DNA of 64,000 bases from Litomosoides sigmodontis (lineage: Eukaryota > Nematoda > Chromadorea > Rhabditida > Onchocercidae), in contig OY718808.1 of assembly GCA_963070105.1 (NCBI GenBank), positions 7,231,738-7,295,737 of the forward strand, given 5' to 3'. Position numbers and translations under genes: made by a program. Of the stretch, positions 12,600 through 27,099 are shown piece after piece. Every line of letters starts with the position of its first letter. The first letter of the stretch is position 1. The notes under the pieces were generated by a model that worked only from the letters and a program-made list of their open reading frames with translations, did no database searches and was not told where the DNA came from.

Positions 12600-14453
12600 G
12601 GCTGGCTAATATCCTATGACTTTTTAGTATGGATATACATGAAAGCTAAAAGTTAAGAGCTCTTGATTGTTTTCTCATCGTTAAAGCTATTTTATAAATT
12701 TCATTAAGTAACACTAGCTAATATTACTTAATTAATTGTACTTTAAGGTGTGCATTTCATTGTCTTTTAGTGAATTTCATTTGAAATACTTTCTGCGATG
12801 AACAGAGAAGTACTGAAGTACAGCACTGTCGACAGTATTTCTTCCATTCTTTTTAATTTTCTTACTAAAAATTTCATAGCATACTTTTCTCATGTTTCCA
12901 GTGAGAAAGGAAAACAACCAGCGTCTTATTTGTCCATCGAACGAAGAGTGTGCTTCCCTTTCACATCATATTTACTCTTTCCTCCTTTATCCCTTCATTC
13001 CTTCTCCATTCTTTCCTTCATTCCTTCATTCATTAATTCATCCATTCTTCCATTCCTTTTTTATTAATTCCTTCATTTCTTCATTCCTTCATTCCTATCC
13101 TCCCTCTCTTTTCATTGCTTATTCTTTATTTATTGTGCATATTCCTTCACATTTTTCATTCCCTCTCTCTTCATTTTCTTTCTTTAAATACAAAATAAGA
13201 AATTAAATATCACATTCTCTGATCTTTTCAATTTAAACAATTTTCTCCATTCACCAATCATTTTTTCATTTTTCACTTTTTTCTTCCCTTTTCTTTGCTC
13301 TTTTTTTTGATTAAATTATTTATCATTGAAGGAAAATACGTGTTTTAGAAAAAGAAGAGAGTAGCATTTCATACGCCTTGTTTCACTCCTTTCTTTTCAT
13401 TCTATTTTTTTTAGACTTATGAGATAGTAACGAACGCTTTTTATTATGCTTCTTCATTTTTCCTTTTCTTATTCGATAATTATGTCGCCTGCTAATTGGG
13501 TGGAAATTTGTAAAATTTCATTTTTTACAGTTAAAGTTGCCACTGTTGTTTGATGTTTGTTGTGATGGTGACGATATTACGGATTATTACTATTACTGTT
13601 ATTGTTTTTAGTATTACTGTTGTCTTATGTCACTGTTAAGCAGAGAGACAGAAGAGATGGGAGTGAATCGATTGTTGTACGATGTAGACCGCTGTCCCAT
13701 CGGAGTGCTATTACAGAAATGATATGATTAAATGAAATTGGTGAAAGGAATTAAAACCTCGGTTTCAGAAACCAATGATGATGAAAAGAGCAAAAGGAAT
13801 GAGATTGCTGCATTCCCTTTCTCCCCTCTGCATCTATCAAACTTACTCAAAACATTTATTTCATCAACGACCTTTGAACTCATGTTCTATTCATGATATC
13901 TGATGCTTCCTAGCCATTTTTCTTTCGTGCCTGTTGAATTGCGCTATTACCTCACTTTTGCAAACGATTAATTTAAAATTTTTCACCCATACAATGAAAC
14001 ATCAATATTTAACTGTTATTTTTTGCATAATTAAAGGTTTTTCTAATTACAAGTGCTTGCACCACTTACAATTGTACGCATTTATATTTAATCTTTCAAT
14101 TCATAATTGCCTTATATATCGCAATTTGAAACGCATATTGAATGTATCATGTAATTAATTGTCTTGCTAATTTCATAATTATTCAAATTATACTGATAAT
14201 TAAAATTTTGATACATTGACATTATAAGATATCTTTTTCTAACGTAATTTTTAATATCCTTTTCTTTTAAGATTGTCAAATTGAAGCAATTGTATTTCAT
14301 AAACAATAAGCAGCGCTATTCTTATATATTCAGCTTTTACAGCTATTATTTGCCGAAGCATTGGGATAATTGTGCTGCCTCTACTGCATTCCCATTTTAG
14401 TGCAGCGTCAATTGAGCGATATTTTTCTCATCACAAACTGTTATTAACTGATA
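12600..14453. other. Intergenic region with pyrimidine-rich tract
   Basis: Contains a long CT-rich tract at about 12955-13190 built from irregular CATTCCTT-like units. This produces Phe/Ser/Leu-rich ORFs that I regard as spurious. The last 100 bases precede the start of the TMEM55-like gene. No other supported gene. Confidence 0.6.
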
Positions 14454-17400
14454 ATGCAGTCGGATGATGGAATCATGGCGAGCAGCAACGGCAGCGGAAG
14501 TGATGATGACAGCAGTGGTGGTGCTGCTCAACGACACGTTGAAGTCGGTGAACGTCCTCCGGTTCAAGCGACAGCAATGATGAAACTATTAGCAACATCC
14601 ATCGAAAATGCTAAGCAAATGAAACGCTGCACGAACGAAAGTAGTACACTGGAGGAAATCGATGAGAAATGTCTGTTGGGTGAGTAAAAGTTGAAATTTT
14701 AAATGAAATTAAATTTTGCAGCAAAAAATATGTGTGTAAAAACTGATACATAAATTATTTACAAATGTCAAAAAAAAGATGCTTGCACTTGTAAGTTTGA
14801 ATCTTTGGATATTTATTCTTCGATGAAATGAAAAACAAATCGTTTTTAAAATTAACATTTCATCTTTTTTTCGTTCCTCTTTTGATTACTACACAATAAT
14901 ATCATATGAAGTTTTTTAAAAATTTTTGCAAAGATTTACTTATTTATTTCAAAAACATAACAAATGTACAACTATCATAAATATTTTGCTCTGCAAAATT
15001 ATTTGGCAACAACGCTTGAACTTAAATACTTTTTGTTAATTGAAAACAATTTTGCTACAACTTTAGAGCAAAGTAATAACTAGCAAAAAATTTTGCAAAA
15101 AATTAATTTTAATGAGATGCTTCCTTAACTAATAATCCTAATAATACTAACTGAAATGAGATTTTGTTAGAAATAATAACAACTGTAACAACGGTTCAAC
15201 AATAATAATAGCAATGGTAATAATAATAATTACTAATAATTAATGATAACAATAATAAAATGATAGTAGGGATAATGATAATGATAATTAACATAGTAAT
15301 GATAGAGTATTCATAATGGTGATGTAAAATATGTGCTTTTGACACATAATCGACACATTTGTAGAAGTGTTTCCATCAAAATTAATAAGTGGAGCACCGC
15401 CAGAATACTCGGTGACCAGTCCATGTTTACCACCAAATAGTCTACTGGAGCAAGATTGGCCATCTTATTCACCGTTGTATTTCGATGGCTACCCACCATA
15501 TCCAGCTGGTTAGCCGTTTTCTTTTTTTAATTGCATTAATAAAATTTAATGAAAATAATTTGTTCTAAAATTTGTTAACTTTATGATTATTTTGAAGATT
15601 ATTCAATAAAAAGCTGTGAAAATTTCGGTGATTATTCAATACATGGCTGTAATTGATTTACATTATACAAATCACTAAAATTACCATTATTTTTTTCCTA
15701 ATAATGTTTAATTGCTATTAGTTTAATGGAATAAAATGGCCTCAAAATGGTTTGAGATGTAATCGAACTTACTGTGACCTTTAACATTACTAGTTAAGGA
15801 TAAATTTTTCAATTTTTCCACATAGCACAAAGCAAGCAAAATGAAGCGTTAGCACTTTTTGTTTTGAAAAAATTACAGCAAAAGAAAATACTTGACGATC
15901 TACTATTCTTATATTTCTAATTACTTTACAAATCACTGATGAAATTAGAAAATAAATATTTCAACTTTTAAACATTCTGTTAATAGTAAGGAATTAAAGG
16001 TCCACCATTGCTCAAAGTTGCCTATCCAAAAGATATTCCTGGTCCAACGTATGCGTGTCCGAAATGTGATGGAAGATTTTTGGTTTGTTTTTCACCACAA
16101 ATTTTTCTCATTCGATCTACTTTTTTTAATGTTAGCAAATTTCCAAAACTTCATTTTATTCGTTAATGTAATGCTACTTCCACTTCCTACAGTCCTTTCA
16201 GAGTACTATTTTCATTTCCTGAATTAATAATTTTTCTATTATCTTTAATATTGAATCACATAAATTGATTGATCAGCGATTTCCAAATGGGTTTTTTTAC
16301 ACTACAAATTTTGTAGCATTTAATCATTGAATTAAAGCGAATTGAAAATTATCAATCAAAACTAGTAGTTCATTTTTAGGTAAATTTAGATCTGTCAAAA
16401 GAACCTTCCACTTCCTCTCTGATATTCCACCAACATGAGCATTTGTCGTCTCTGCCAGCATTAACATTTTGCGGAAAATACAATTTGTATTGTAAAAAAA
16501 AATGCAGTAAATATTAATTAGAAAATTTTAAAAATTATTGATTTTTCATTTTTTTCAGTACTATAGGCCCTCTGGTATAGTGCAATGTCCATTTTGTCAT
16601 TCTGCAGTTTCTATTGGTCGCTACGTATGTTTGATCAATTATTCCATTAAAAGAATACACCTAAATTTGTAAATCTAAATAAGAGAAAGATAACAAATTT
16701 TTTGATGAATTAATAAGTTAATAATTTTAATTAATAGCTACGAATTTTTTTTATTAAAAATATTTCAATGAACTTTAATTATTGAAAAATTTATTTCGGT
16801 TTAATTATTTTATTTTTTTTCGTCTTGTTTTTCAGTGTAAATTTTATACAGGTACGAGTACGAGCATGCTCATTTGTCCTGTTTGGTTTGCTATTTTTAA
16901 TTATCAGTTTAACTTTTGGTTTAGCAGCGAAGATATTAACTAATTGTTCGACAGGCTATTTCGTTGTTTGTTAGTTTTTTTTTCATCGTTCGTTTAGTTT
17001 AATTTAATCAAATTTTTTTAGCAGTTATGCGATACACACACTTATGTATACATATATGCATGGATTAAGTAAAATTAATAAATTAGACAAAATAACCAAG
17101 TTTCACATGGAAATGATAAAATGTACTTATCGTTTTTTTTACATACTTCATAAAATTGGAAATATTTTATTACCTTATTTCATACTATTCACGCTACATC
17201 TTTGTTTTTAGAGAATCATTTTGATTGCATTTTCTCATTTAAGAATTTAAACGCTAAAGTCTAATTTTATTGTTTTTTTTTCCATTTGCTACGAGAATTT
17301 TTTCTTCACTCGGAAAAGAATATTATTATATATTATTAATTTTAGTTGTTATCTGCAATATCTTAATTTATGCATAATTTCGTTATCATTTTCTCTTCCT

Positions 17401-17500
17401 TTCAGTTGCAATGATAGCAGTATTCGGTCTAATCATGCTGATTCATGCTTTTCACATGTGCTTCCGTTATCAGGAAACGGAACGCATCGAATTTTCCTGA
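14454..17500 (+). CDS. TMEM55/PIP4P-like two-TM zinc-ribbon protein
   Basis: Six exons join in phase: 14454-14679, 15365-15508, 16000-16082, 16559-16624, 16852-16969 and 17406-17500, giving 243 aa. The N-terminus is Ser/Asp/Gly-rich. Residues about 77-124 are Pro/Tyr-rich (GAPPEYS, PSYSPLYFDGYPPYP). A zinc ribbon follows, with CPKC and CPFC pairs and the FCHSAVSIGR segment, which parallels CPHCRKVSSIGR of vertebrate TMEM55A/B. Two hydrophobic helices end the protein (FVLFGLLFLIISLTFGLAA; then an MIAVFGLIMLIHAF segment), with the tail ending in FS as TMEM55 tails end in FS or FA. TMEM55 proteins are late-endosomal/lysosomal membrane proteins reported as PtdIns(4,5)P2 4-phosphatases and dynein adaptors (family knowledge). 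The central Cys-rich region holding the CX5R motif is missing from the exons I can find, and the intron at 15509-15999 has no plausible exon for it. This product may therefore be a non-catalytic relative. Confidence 0.68.
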
Positions 17501-20500
17501 AAAAAGAATGACGAAAAAAGGGAAAAAAAGGAATGAACAAAAAAGTGATGGAATATTTTGTAAGGAAAATCCTAACAATTTGACGGCAAATTAAAATGAG
17601 CAATGATAAACTAAGTGTGAGTATCGCTTGGAAAAAAGAAAGAAGGCGCAGATAAAAATGAAGATAAAAACGAGTGAAACGCTTGTTTTTGATCGAAATA
17701 GCACGTGAAACTCAGCGAATTGTCATTTTATTAATTGGTCATTTGTGGTGTTAACAATAATTAATCAATTATTTGTTTACATTGTATGATAAAAGTGTTA
17801 ATTACACTTAATTGCTAACTGCTAAAATTATGAATTTTACTTAGTTACAAAAATTTCAAAAGTTTAATTACATTTTTTATATACCGAAATTATTTAATTT
17901 TAGATATATATATATATATATATAATTTATACATACAGTTTTTTTTGAAATTTTTTATTTTCTCTTTTGATCCTTTCAAACAGAATTCTTTAGGAATGTT
18001 CAATTTTTTCTTCCCTTTTCTTTTCTTTCTATCTGTGTCTGTTTCTCGCTTTTTCACTCTCTGTTTCACTTATTCACAATCTGTGAACTTTTAAATACAA
18101 CAATTAGTGTCTGCGTGTCAAAAATGATTTCAATTTGGAAACCAAGAAAAACAAAGTGAAAATTAATCAGTTTCGTTTTATTTAATATTTCCTTGAGAAT
18201 GGAAAAAATTAAATAAATACGAAATTGATAAGACTGAAATATTTAATTTTTCATAATTTGTAGCAGAAATAAGAATTCGCTAAACGAAATTAATTTATTT
18301 GAAATTATTCACTAAAAGATTTGGTCTTTTTGTAACATTTTATTTTCTCTTCCCTTTTTCGTCCTCTATGCTCAATTCGTTTTCTTCCCAACTTCGTGTA
18401 AAAACTCTGTGCCTTTTTAATTTCAAAAATTTTTTTCCCATTTCTAAGTGTGTAATATAAATATATGTATTTTCTCGTATTACTGCAACAAATTCTGTTG
18501 TTTTCTATTTTCTTTTATTTTTTTCAAAATTGTTTATGTTCTCTGCTCAACAATATTTATTTGCATTGAAATGCTTGTCTTCTTTTTTTTTGTTCTTTTT
18601 TAAATTGTCAAAATTTGATTAAACAAATGTACTGAATGCTTAAAGAACTGAAGTAATAAGTCCCCTTCGATCGGCAAAATGACAAATGTGTCGAATAGTT
18701 GAAACAAATGAAAGCACTTTAGACGAATGAACGATCTGTCGCGTTACTAACACTAATTGCTTTCGTTTTTTTTTCGAAACTTTTTATAAAATACCCTAAT
18801 GACTTTGTTGTAAGAGTAACTTTGTTGCAGTAACTGAATGAACGACAAAATAAAATGTTCTAAATTGATAATTTAACTAATTTTAGCATTTGAAAATTTT
18901 CAAAGGTTTTTATTTGTCTTATGTGAACGCGTCATGAAAAGTGGAAGAGGTAGGAAGACAAAGTGATTGAAAGATGTGATGTCGCAGTTGATAAAAGTGA
19001 AAAGGGAAAAGGAAGAAATTGATACAAGCAAAAACAAAAGGAAACAAAATGAAAATCACAATCGATTTCACAATTGATATTTATGTTGCATGAAATCATC
19101 AAAATTCATCAATCGATTGCAAAATAAATGAATGAAAAAAATAAAAAAGGAAACAATTACAAATCATTTATAATTTATCATATAATTTCGAATATTAAAT
19201 TTTTCCCAGTTAATTGTAGCTTGAAAAATGTTGGAATAATTTGTTGATCATAGATTAATTTTGATTCATTTCATTTCTCTTCCATCTATTGAAATAATTC
19301 TTTTATTTAATGTGTAAAAAAATGCAGTTAAAAAATAAAGGCAGAGAGAGAGAGATAGAGAGAGGAAAAAATTCTTTCATTTCAGTTCGTTCGATTACAG
19401 TGTAACAATTTGATCACAACATAGATAACGCATTAGACTGTAATCATACTGTTTCTACTATTTCTTTCGATACAACAAATTGATCGTTTTAGTGGCTGTT
19501 ATTATAGCTAACATTAGCATAAATAACTTTTCGAAAAATTCCACAAATAAATACTCGCTTAAATTTCATCTATTTTAATTTTTCAGTCTTATAACAAATT
19601 ATTAGAAAACTAAACAAATTTCTGAAGATGACAAAAATAGGTTAATTAATAAAACAGCCACCTTTCTATCATCGCCCGCAAATAATATTTCATATCAAAG
19701 TAATACGCTTTTGCTAATTTTATGGAATACAAAATTAAAAAAAAAATTGTTGCCAGAAATTTTGGCTAACTTAAATTCTTTGCATACCTTGTCAGACTCC
19801 ATTCACTACACTGAAGTTATCAAAATAGTAGCAAACTTCTACACTCACATCTTCAACAAATATTTTAAATAAAAATGCAACATATATGAATAATTTCCAA
19901 GGATCAGGTCGCTTTATAAACTTTTTAATAATAAATTTAGTAAAAATTTCACGTTAATAAAATTCAACTATTAGCAATAATTTGTATGTCCGGAAATCAT
20001 ACACTTTCATTTATATCTCTGATAAATATTATTGAACAAAAATATTAAATAGAAATTTTCTTTTTATATTTAATTAAATAATATTTGAATTTCAAATGCA
20101 TTAATAAACTTCTTCAATAGAAAGCGTTGAAAATTGAACTTTTTAATATTTAATAGAGTTTAATATCAATTCGTATTTGAAGAAAAGTTATAAACATTTT
20201 TTCAAAAAATTATTTCCTTTAAACTCATGTTTTTAACTCTTCTTGATTACCAACATATTTCATTACATATAATTATTTATCAGCTGATTAGTCATTTGTT
20301 TAATTAATCACCTAAAGCGTTATTTAATTATTCAATGCTTTATTAGTCTGCATATTATTTGATTATTAGACATTGCAACAATAATTTATCTATGGGTTTT
20401 TTTAAAATATAACAGCAAATGTATATTTTTCCAATTCCTAAGTTAGAAATAATTCTTATAGACATCATCCTTTAAGACATCTCTATTCCCAATTGCTTAG

Positions 20501-20951
20501 CAATATCGGCTGCCTTTTATATCACAAATCTCAATATATTGTAATTAAAATATTTTTCGAATGATAAGAAGGGAGTCATCGTAGTAACATTTCAAAGGTG
20601 ACAACTGAAAATGATAAACCTTAGCGCAAAAGGATAAAATAATAAAAATATGTAAGCAAAATTTCCATAAACAAAATTTCATAACAATCGGTAATTTGAG
20701 TGTTCTTAAATTACTTAAAAATTATTTAAATTTGTTTGTAATTAACATCTCCATATTTTACACAGTTGAAATTGTTCGATTTTTCCTTTTAAAAAGAGAA
20801 TTTGGCACAGAATGGAATGTGAAACGTCGCATTTAAATTTTAAGAAACACTCCGAATCTTCTCTATTCCATCCACCCACTCACCTCCTTTCCTTCTTCTT
20901 ACGCAAGGAAGCTTACGTTCCCCGCATTTTGTTGACGGCCGAGACCGGGAA
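17501..20951. other. Intergenic, 3' flank of TMEM55-like gene
   Basis: AT-rich DNA with several short simple repeats: (TA)n at about 17904-17923 and a GA-rich run at 19343-19364. AATAAA-type signals are common (for example near 18848 and 19336), so the true polyadenylation site cannot be chosen by eye. GC content rises at 20880-21020, just before the next gene cluster. No supported gene. Confidence 0.6.
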
Positions 20952-21083
20952 ATGGTAAAACACAAACCGGCCTTATTTAATGCTGTCGATGTTTTAGGGG
21001 CGCTGATCTATTTGGGCTTGTTCTACGTAGTTTCGTGCATTAGACGTTGTTTGCGCAACGGAAGCAAATTCGTAGAATCCTGA
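20952..21083 (+). CDS. Candidate 43-residue single-pass membrane microprotein
   Basis: A short ORF starting ATG GTA AAA in a GC-richer block (context gggaaATGG). Residues 1-10 are polar and basic. About 11-29 form a hydrophobic segment (AVDVLGALIYLGLFYVVSC), followed at once by a basic cluster (IRRCLRNGSK) before the stop TGA. This pattern is typical of a small tail-basic membrane protein. No in-frame stop lies immediately upstream, so the ORF could also be the end of a longer exon. It lies 425 bp before the TOM20 start on the same strand, a spacing compatible with a nematode operon. An antisense ORF overlaps it (21040-21246), but the hydrophobic-then-basic design favours the plus strand. I do not recognise a family. 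Confidence 0.38.
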   Translation: MVKHKPALFNAVDVLGALIYLGLFYVVSCIRRCLRNGSKFVES

Positions 21084-21507
21084 AAGTTTCCAATTGTTTC
21101 AAAATTTTTTGAAATTGGTCTTTCTTAAACACACAATTTTTCCTGAAAATTTTCAAGCGATAGTAAAGTATCACGTTTTTTGCTTCAGTTTTTTGTTGAA
21201 AATCTAATTCACTTCGGGCTGCCGTACCGGACAGGTTTATGGCCATAAATTAAATTTTAATTAAGGTGGTGAAGGATTATCACACATTTAAAAATTTCGT
21301 ACTTTGTCCAGATTTTTTGTTTACTGTTTTATAGAAGATTGTTTATTATCATCAGCTATCGTCAGGTCCCGCAAGATCTCTATTTGCAGGGACAGTGCGC
21401 TTTGTGTTATTGTTTACTTAGACTTAGAAGATTTTATCTGTACCGTTATTGTTTCCTTTTTTGGTTATTATTACTTTACACTTCAGATCTATTTTTTCAA
21501 AATACAG

Positions 21508-22910
21508 ATGGGGAGGGAATCATTCCTTTCCGTTATTTTTTCGAGACAACAAATTGTCACAGCAGCTAGTTTTGCTGCTGCTGCATTTATTGGTTACTGC
21601 ATTTATTTCGACCATAAAAGGCGCTCGGCACCTGATTACAAGCAGAAAATACGTGAACGTAAGTTGAACACTTTTCCCTTTAATGGTACTTTGTTGTTTT
21701 TATCACTATTCATAGTAGAAGAAAGAAATTTTTCAGTTCGTGGTAGTTATTTAAATTTGGAAGTTTTGACATTAGTCTCACTCCATATCACAACCAAGCT
21801 TCTCATGTTTCATGTGCTTCAGTACGTCGCGCGACCGCAAAAAATAAGCAACCGACAAATTTACCGAATCCACTTGATGTTACTGAGATGCAGGCATTTT
21901 TCCTGCAAGAAGTGCAGTTAGGTGAAGAGCTGCTAGCAGATGGTACTTTTTTTCTGTTTAAACTTGATATTATCAGAAATAAGCATGACCGACGGTACTA
22001 TACAGTCTTGGTTATTGTTTGTCCTTCATTAAATTTCAGCGGTAGACGTCAGAATGCATCTAAATCGTGCTTAGGTTCATTTAACTGGTTTTCTTATCAA
22101 GACTTTCGTTTATTCGGTTATGACATAAGCTCGAGATGGAGATAAGAAGCCTGAAGGATGAGAATGTGCTTTTCCGAGAATGGCTTTGTCCGCGCCTTTC
22201 GATCAGATTTGCTCTTCAAAACATCCTTACGAGTTAGACGAGCAATTAATTATCTCATATTTATCATATTTACTTTTATGTTTTTAATTTGAGGGCACAT
22301 TGATGGAGGTATTGAGCACTTGTGTAATGCGATCACTCTCTGTGGTCAGCCGGCGCACATGATAAAAATTTTCCAGCAAACACTACCGAGTGATCATTTT
22401 AACCTTTTGCTCGAGAAGTTACCGGATGCTAAAGTTGTAAGGTTTAATTATCTTATTCCAGTTACTAAGCCTTGAAATTCAATTGAATTAAATACATTGC
22501 AACATTTTTTAATTATATGACGGTAGTGTTGCAGTTTATGCCTAAAAAGACTCAACGTGTCCTATCTTTCGTCATTCGTTCCTTCGGTACCAATAGAATA
22601 CATTGAGATCACTGTATTTTCGCAGTCAGCAACACTTAAGTGACTACAAGCATACTTGATTTCTCAACCGTGACCAAAAAAGTAGAGCACAAAGGCGACA
22701 GTTAAATAGTAAATTGTTTTATTATTTTTTGTAATTCATTAGCTTCTGAAACATTTTAAGCGTCTGATGTCAATGTTCGGTAATCAGATCGAACAAACCG
22801 AGATTGAACAAACCGAGCGTTCACATGCTAAAGCGGAAGGTGGACAAGTTCTAACAAACGTTGCAGCGGCAAATACTATTCAAATTAGTGATGATCTCGA
22901 ACTTGAATAG
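21508..22910 (+). CDS. tomm-20: Mitochondrial import receptor subunit TOM20
   Basis: Four exons join in phase (21508-21658, 21823-21942, 22294-22436, 22743-22910; 193 aa). TOM20 is the outer-membrane receptor of the TOM complex that recognises N-terminal presequences of mitochondrial precursors. The N-terminal anchor is clear: an Ala-rich hydrophobic segment, then FIGYCIYFDHKRRSAPDYK, matching the family signature FIGYCIYFDRKRRSDP. The soluble receptor domain is also plain: FFLQEVQLGEELLADG, then HLCNAITLCGQPAHMIKIFQQTLP and LLLEKLP, the TPR-like fold that binds the presequence helix. The tail is about 45 residues longer than in vertebrates, holds a small IEQTEIEQTE duplication, and ends in acidic DDLELE. 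ATG follows directly on TTTTTTCAAAATACAG, a likely spliced-leader acceptor. The ORF track frame that begins at 21304 is only read-through of upstream DNA. Confidence 0.96.
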
Positions 22911-24880
22911 TTTACGGTGGATTATATTTTTCGTAAATGTTTATTAGAGTGAGAAGGAGACGGTCATTCAGTGAATAATTTAAACCTTGTTTATGAATTT
23001 AGTTGTCTTATATAGTGTGTCATATAGCAACTAAAAGTAGATTGATTGGATTCATTTGAGCAGCTCTGTAAACTTAACTAGTACAGTCATTTTCAGGACT
23101 AATTTGGCTTTGATTAGACCTTTTGAACTACGTTTCGATTATTTATCTTCTTTTCAAATGTGACTAATACTTGTATCGAGTTTATCTGTGTCTATCTGTG
23201 CTTTTTTGGCATCATCCATACAGTGCCTATAAGATTGACTTATCATTGTGTAAGGCAGCGTTATGGATCATTTGACATTGTGCACCACAGTTATCTGTTT
23301 TGAAAAAGTGTAATTTATGAAGCATCAACTTTTTTGAGCGATTTATATTGTTGCTGCTATTGTTGCTGTTTTTCTACGGAAAGAAAGCGAAGTAAGTATA
23401 CTTTAAAATATGTTCGTTGATGCGTTGTTGCTTTAAAGTATTTTACTGTTTTTTATATGACGATTTATTTTACAGATGACGGAAAAAATTTTTTGCGTTA
23501 TTCACTTAAAAACATTTCGAGATATCAATGTTGCAATCTGTTTTCCGATTGAAATGAGGACACAGCGTGTTGTCTTTTTCGTTTAATCACAATTGTTACA
23601 GCAAAAATAAGGTAGCTGATGATTGGGAAGGGCAAGTTTACAAGGAAGAAGAAAGGAGATAGAAGGATTGAACTTTGAAAATGTTCCAAAATTCCAGTAG
23701 AATTGTATTCTCATGCCTTTCATAGCTTAATCAAAATTCCATATTACTGAGACTTTAATTTTTCTGATAATTTAAATGCATTTCTTATTGACTTATGTTA
23801 AAGTGGTTCTGAGATTTTCGGTATATTTCGTGCTGTTTGGTCTGTTTTTCTATTTTTTTTCTTTAGTAAAGTGGCGGGCATAAGTCGCTCTACGGAGTAT
23901 TCATAAAATCTAATTTCTTATAAAAATCTGAGAATGAGTCCCAACGCTGTGTTTCATCAAGCCGTCTAAGTTGCTGTTTTTGTGAAAGTTGCTTTGTTTC
24001 GCGATTTTTTTTACTGTGGCCTTCCCGATTTAATTTAGGGTTCGTTCTTCGATTTCGAATTTTGGTGCGTGTTCTCATGGTGTGTGATACTACACTTTTT
24101 TGTACTAAATACTCTTATTAAACTCTAATATTGCAATTCGTTTCAAATGTCATCAAATAATTGAACATGCATGAAGGACGAATTTACAATTTCCCAGTTT
24201 CTGCTTTAGCTCATGCTTAAAAAATCTCTTCCGTCCTGAAGTAAAGAATTCCTGTGACTTCTAGGAAGTTTACGAAACCTGAAAAAGAATACAGTATAAT
24301 GTTTACCAAATGACAAAGTATAGTCTGTATTTTAATGTGGCGCTTAAAACAGAAATTCCGTTTTTCTCTTCTGGAATGCTATAGGTTTGTAAAAGTATTC
24401 AATTTTCTATTTATGCATTGAAATTCAATGCCACTTTAAGAGGGAATCAGAGATGGCGGATAGAGGGAGATGAGAAGGGAGGAAGAGTGAAGGAGAGAAA
24501 GGGGATGGGGCATTTTAGTGTTTATTGCAAAAGTTAAGAAGTGGACCGGTTCTGAATGCCAAGCATTAGTTGTATCGTTTACTGGTCGCGGTCGATGTCC
24601 TCATATGGTCATGACCGTCGTCCTTTTCATCGTTAATCTACCACTACAACGGTAATGGTAATAGTAGTAATAGATAATGGTGATACAACTGATTGAGTTT
24701 CTTTACAATTTATCAATGTTTTTTTTGGAGTTATTAATAATAATTAAAGTAACTAAAACCAAGTGGGCGGATGTGATGGTTGAGATCAGATGGCGAATAA
24801 CTTTTGAGAGAAATTTAACAGATTGAGATGAAACGGTGCACAATTTCGAAAGTATTGCATGCTATTCTTAATGTTATTAT
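22911..24880. other. Intergenic region after TOM20
   Basis: The 3' flank of TOM20 followed by DNA without a confidently supported gene; one low-confidence minus-strand ORF at 23890-24078 is listed separately. A purine-rich patch (GGGAGATGAGAAGGGAGGAAG region) lies at 24440-24510. The interval ends at the TTA satellite. Confidence 0.55.
23890..24078 (-). CDS. Possible 62-aa basic protein (low confidence)
   Basis: A minus-strand ORF in an otherwise empty stretch, convergent with TOM20. It is very polar and basic (RTRTKIRNRRTNPK at the N-terminus, SKKNRETKQLSQKQQLRR in the middle) with an aromatic C-terminal part (WDSFSDFYKKLDF). The composition is balanced rather than low-complexity, which is why I list it, but I recognise no family and see only a weak acceptor upstream. 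It could be a chance ORF or one exon of a larger gene. Confidence 0.25.
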   Translation of the reverse strand: MRTRTKIRNRRTNPKLNREGHSKKNRETKQLSQKQQLRRLDETQRWDSFSDFYKKLDFMNTP

Positions 24881-24884
24881 TACT

Positions 24885-26490
<1,606 letters not shown>

Positions 26491-27066
26491 TGTTTGTTAT
26501 TAGGAATATTATTATAGTTAATTTTTATCACTGTTATTGTCATAATGATGACAATGATAATAGTTATAATTGTGGTTGGTTTTACTATAATTGATGTTGT
26601 TATTATTAGAATAACGGATTTTGCACGAAACGAAATGCCACCAACTCCACGGATATTGTGTTGCACCACCCACAACTATGTCCTCTTTCGCTGTTGTTCC
26701 CACCGCTCGCCCGCCGTCCTAACAAATAAATTAGTTCAGCGGTTTTGTTGGAAGAGATGAGAGGGTGTAATTCCACCGCAACAGTTTTCAAAATTGTTAT
26801 ACCGAGCGGCGTCATCCACTCATTGTTCATGTTCTCGACTACTACTACCGCTACTACCCCACCACTATCACTACTACTATTAGTACACAGCGACTGTAGA
26901 CGTATGGCGGCGGTTCGGTATTGCTCGCCGGTCGGCATCTCGGCGTAATTGCCGTTTGAACGTGACGCATCTACAATTACTTGTGGGATGGATGGATGCA
27001 TAGACACGGAGACGGAGAGGTACATACATGCAGTGTGTGGGTGTGGTGAAGCATCCTGATCGACGG

Positions 27067-27099
<33 letters not shown>

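Noticed and set aside
12798..13206. Two overlapping Ser/Phe/Pro-rich ORFs
   Set aside because: They derive from a CATTCCTT-type pyrimidine tract that is open in more than one frame.
21040..21246. Minus ORF starting MAINLSGTAARSEL, opposite the candidate microprotein
   Set aside because: A short spliced reading is possible, but no domain is visible and the plus strand has the more protein-like pattern. It was not called, though it is not fully excluded.
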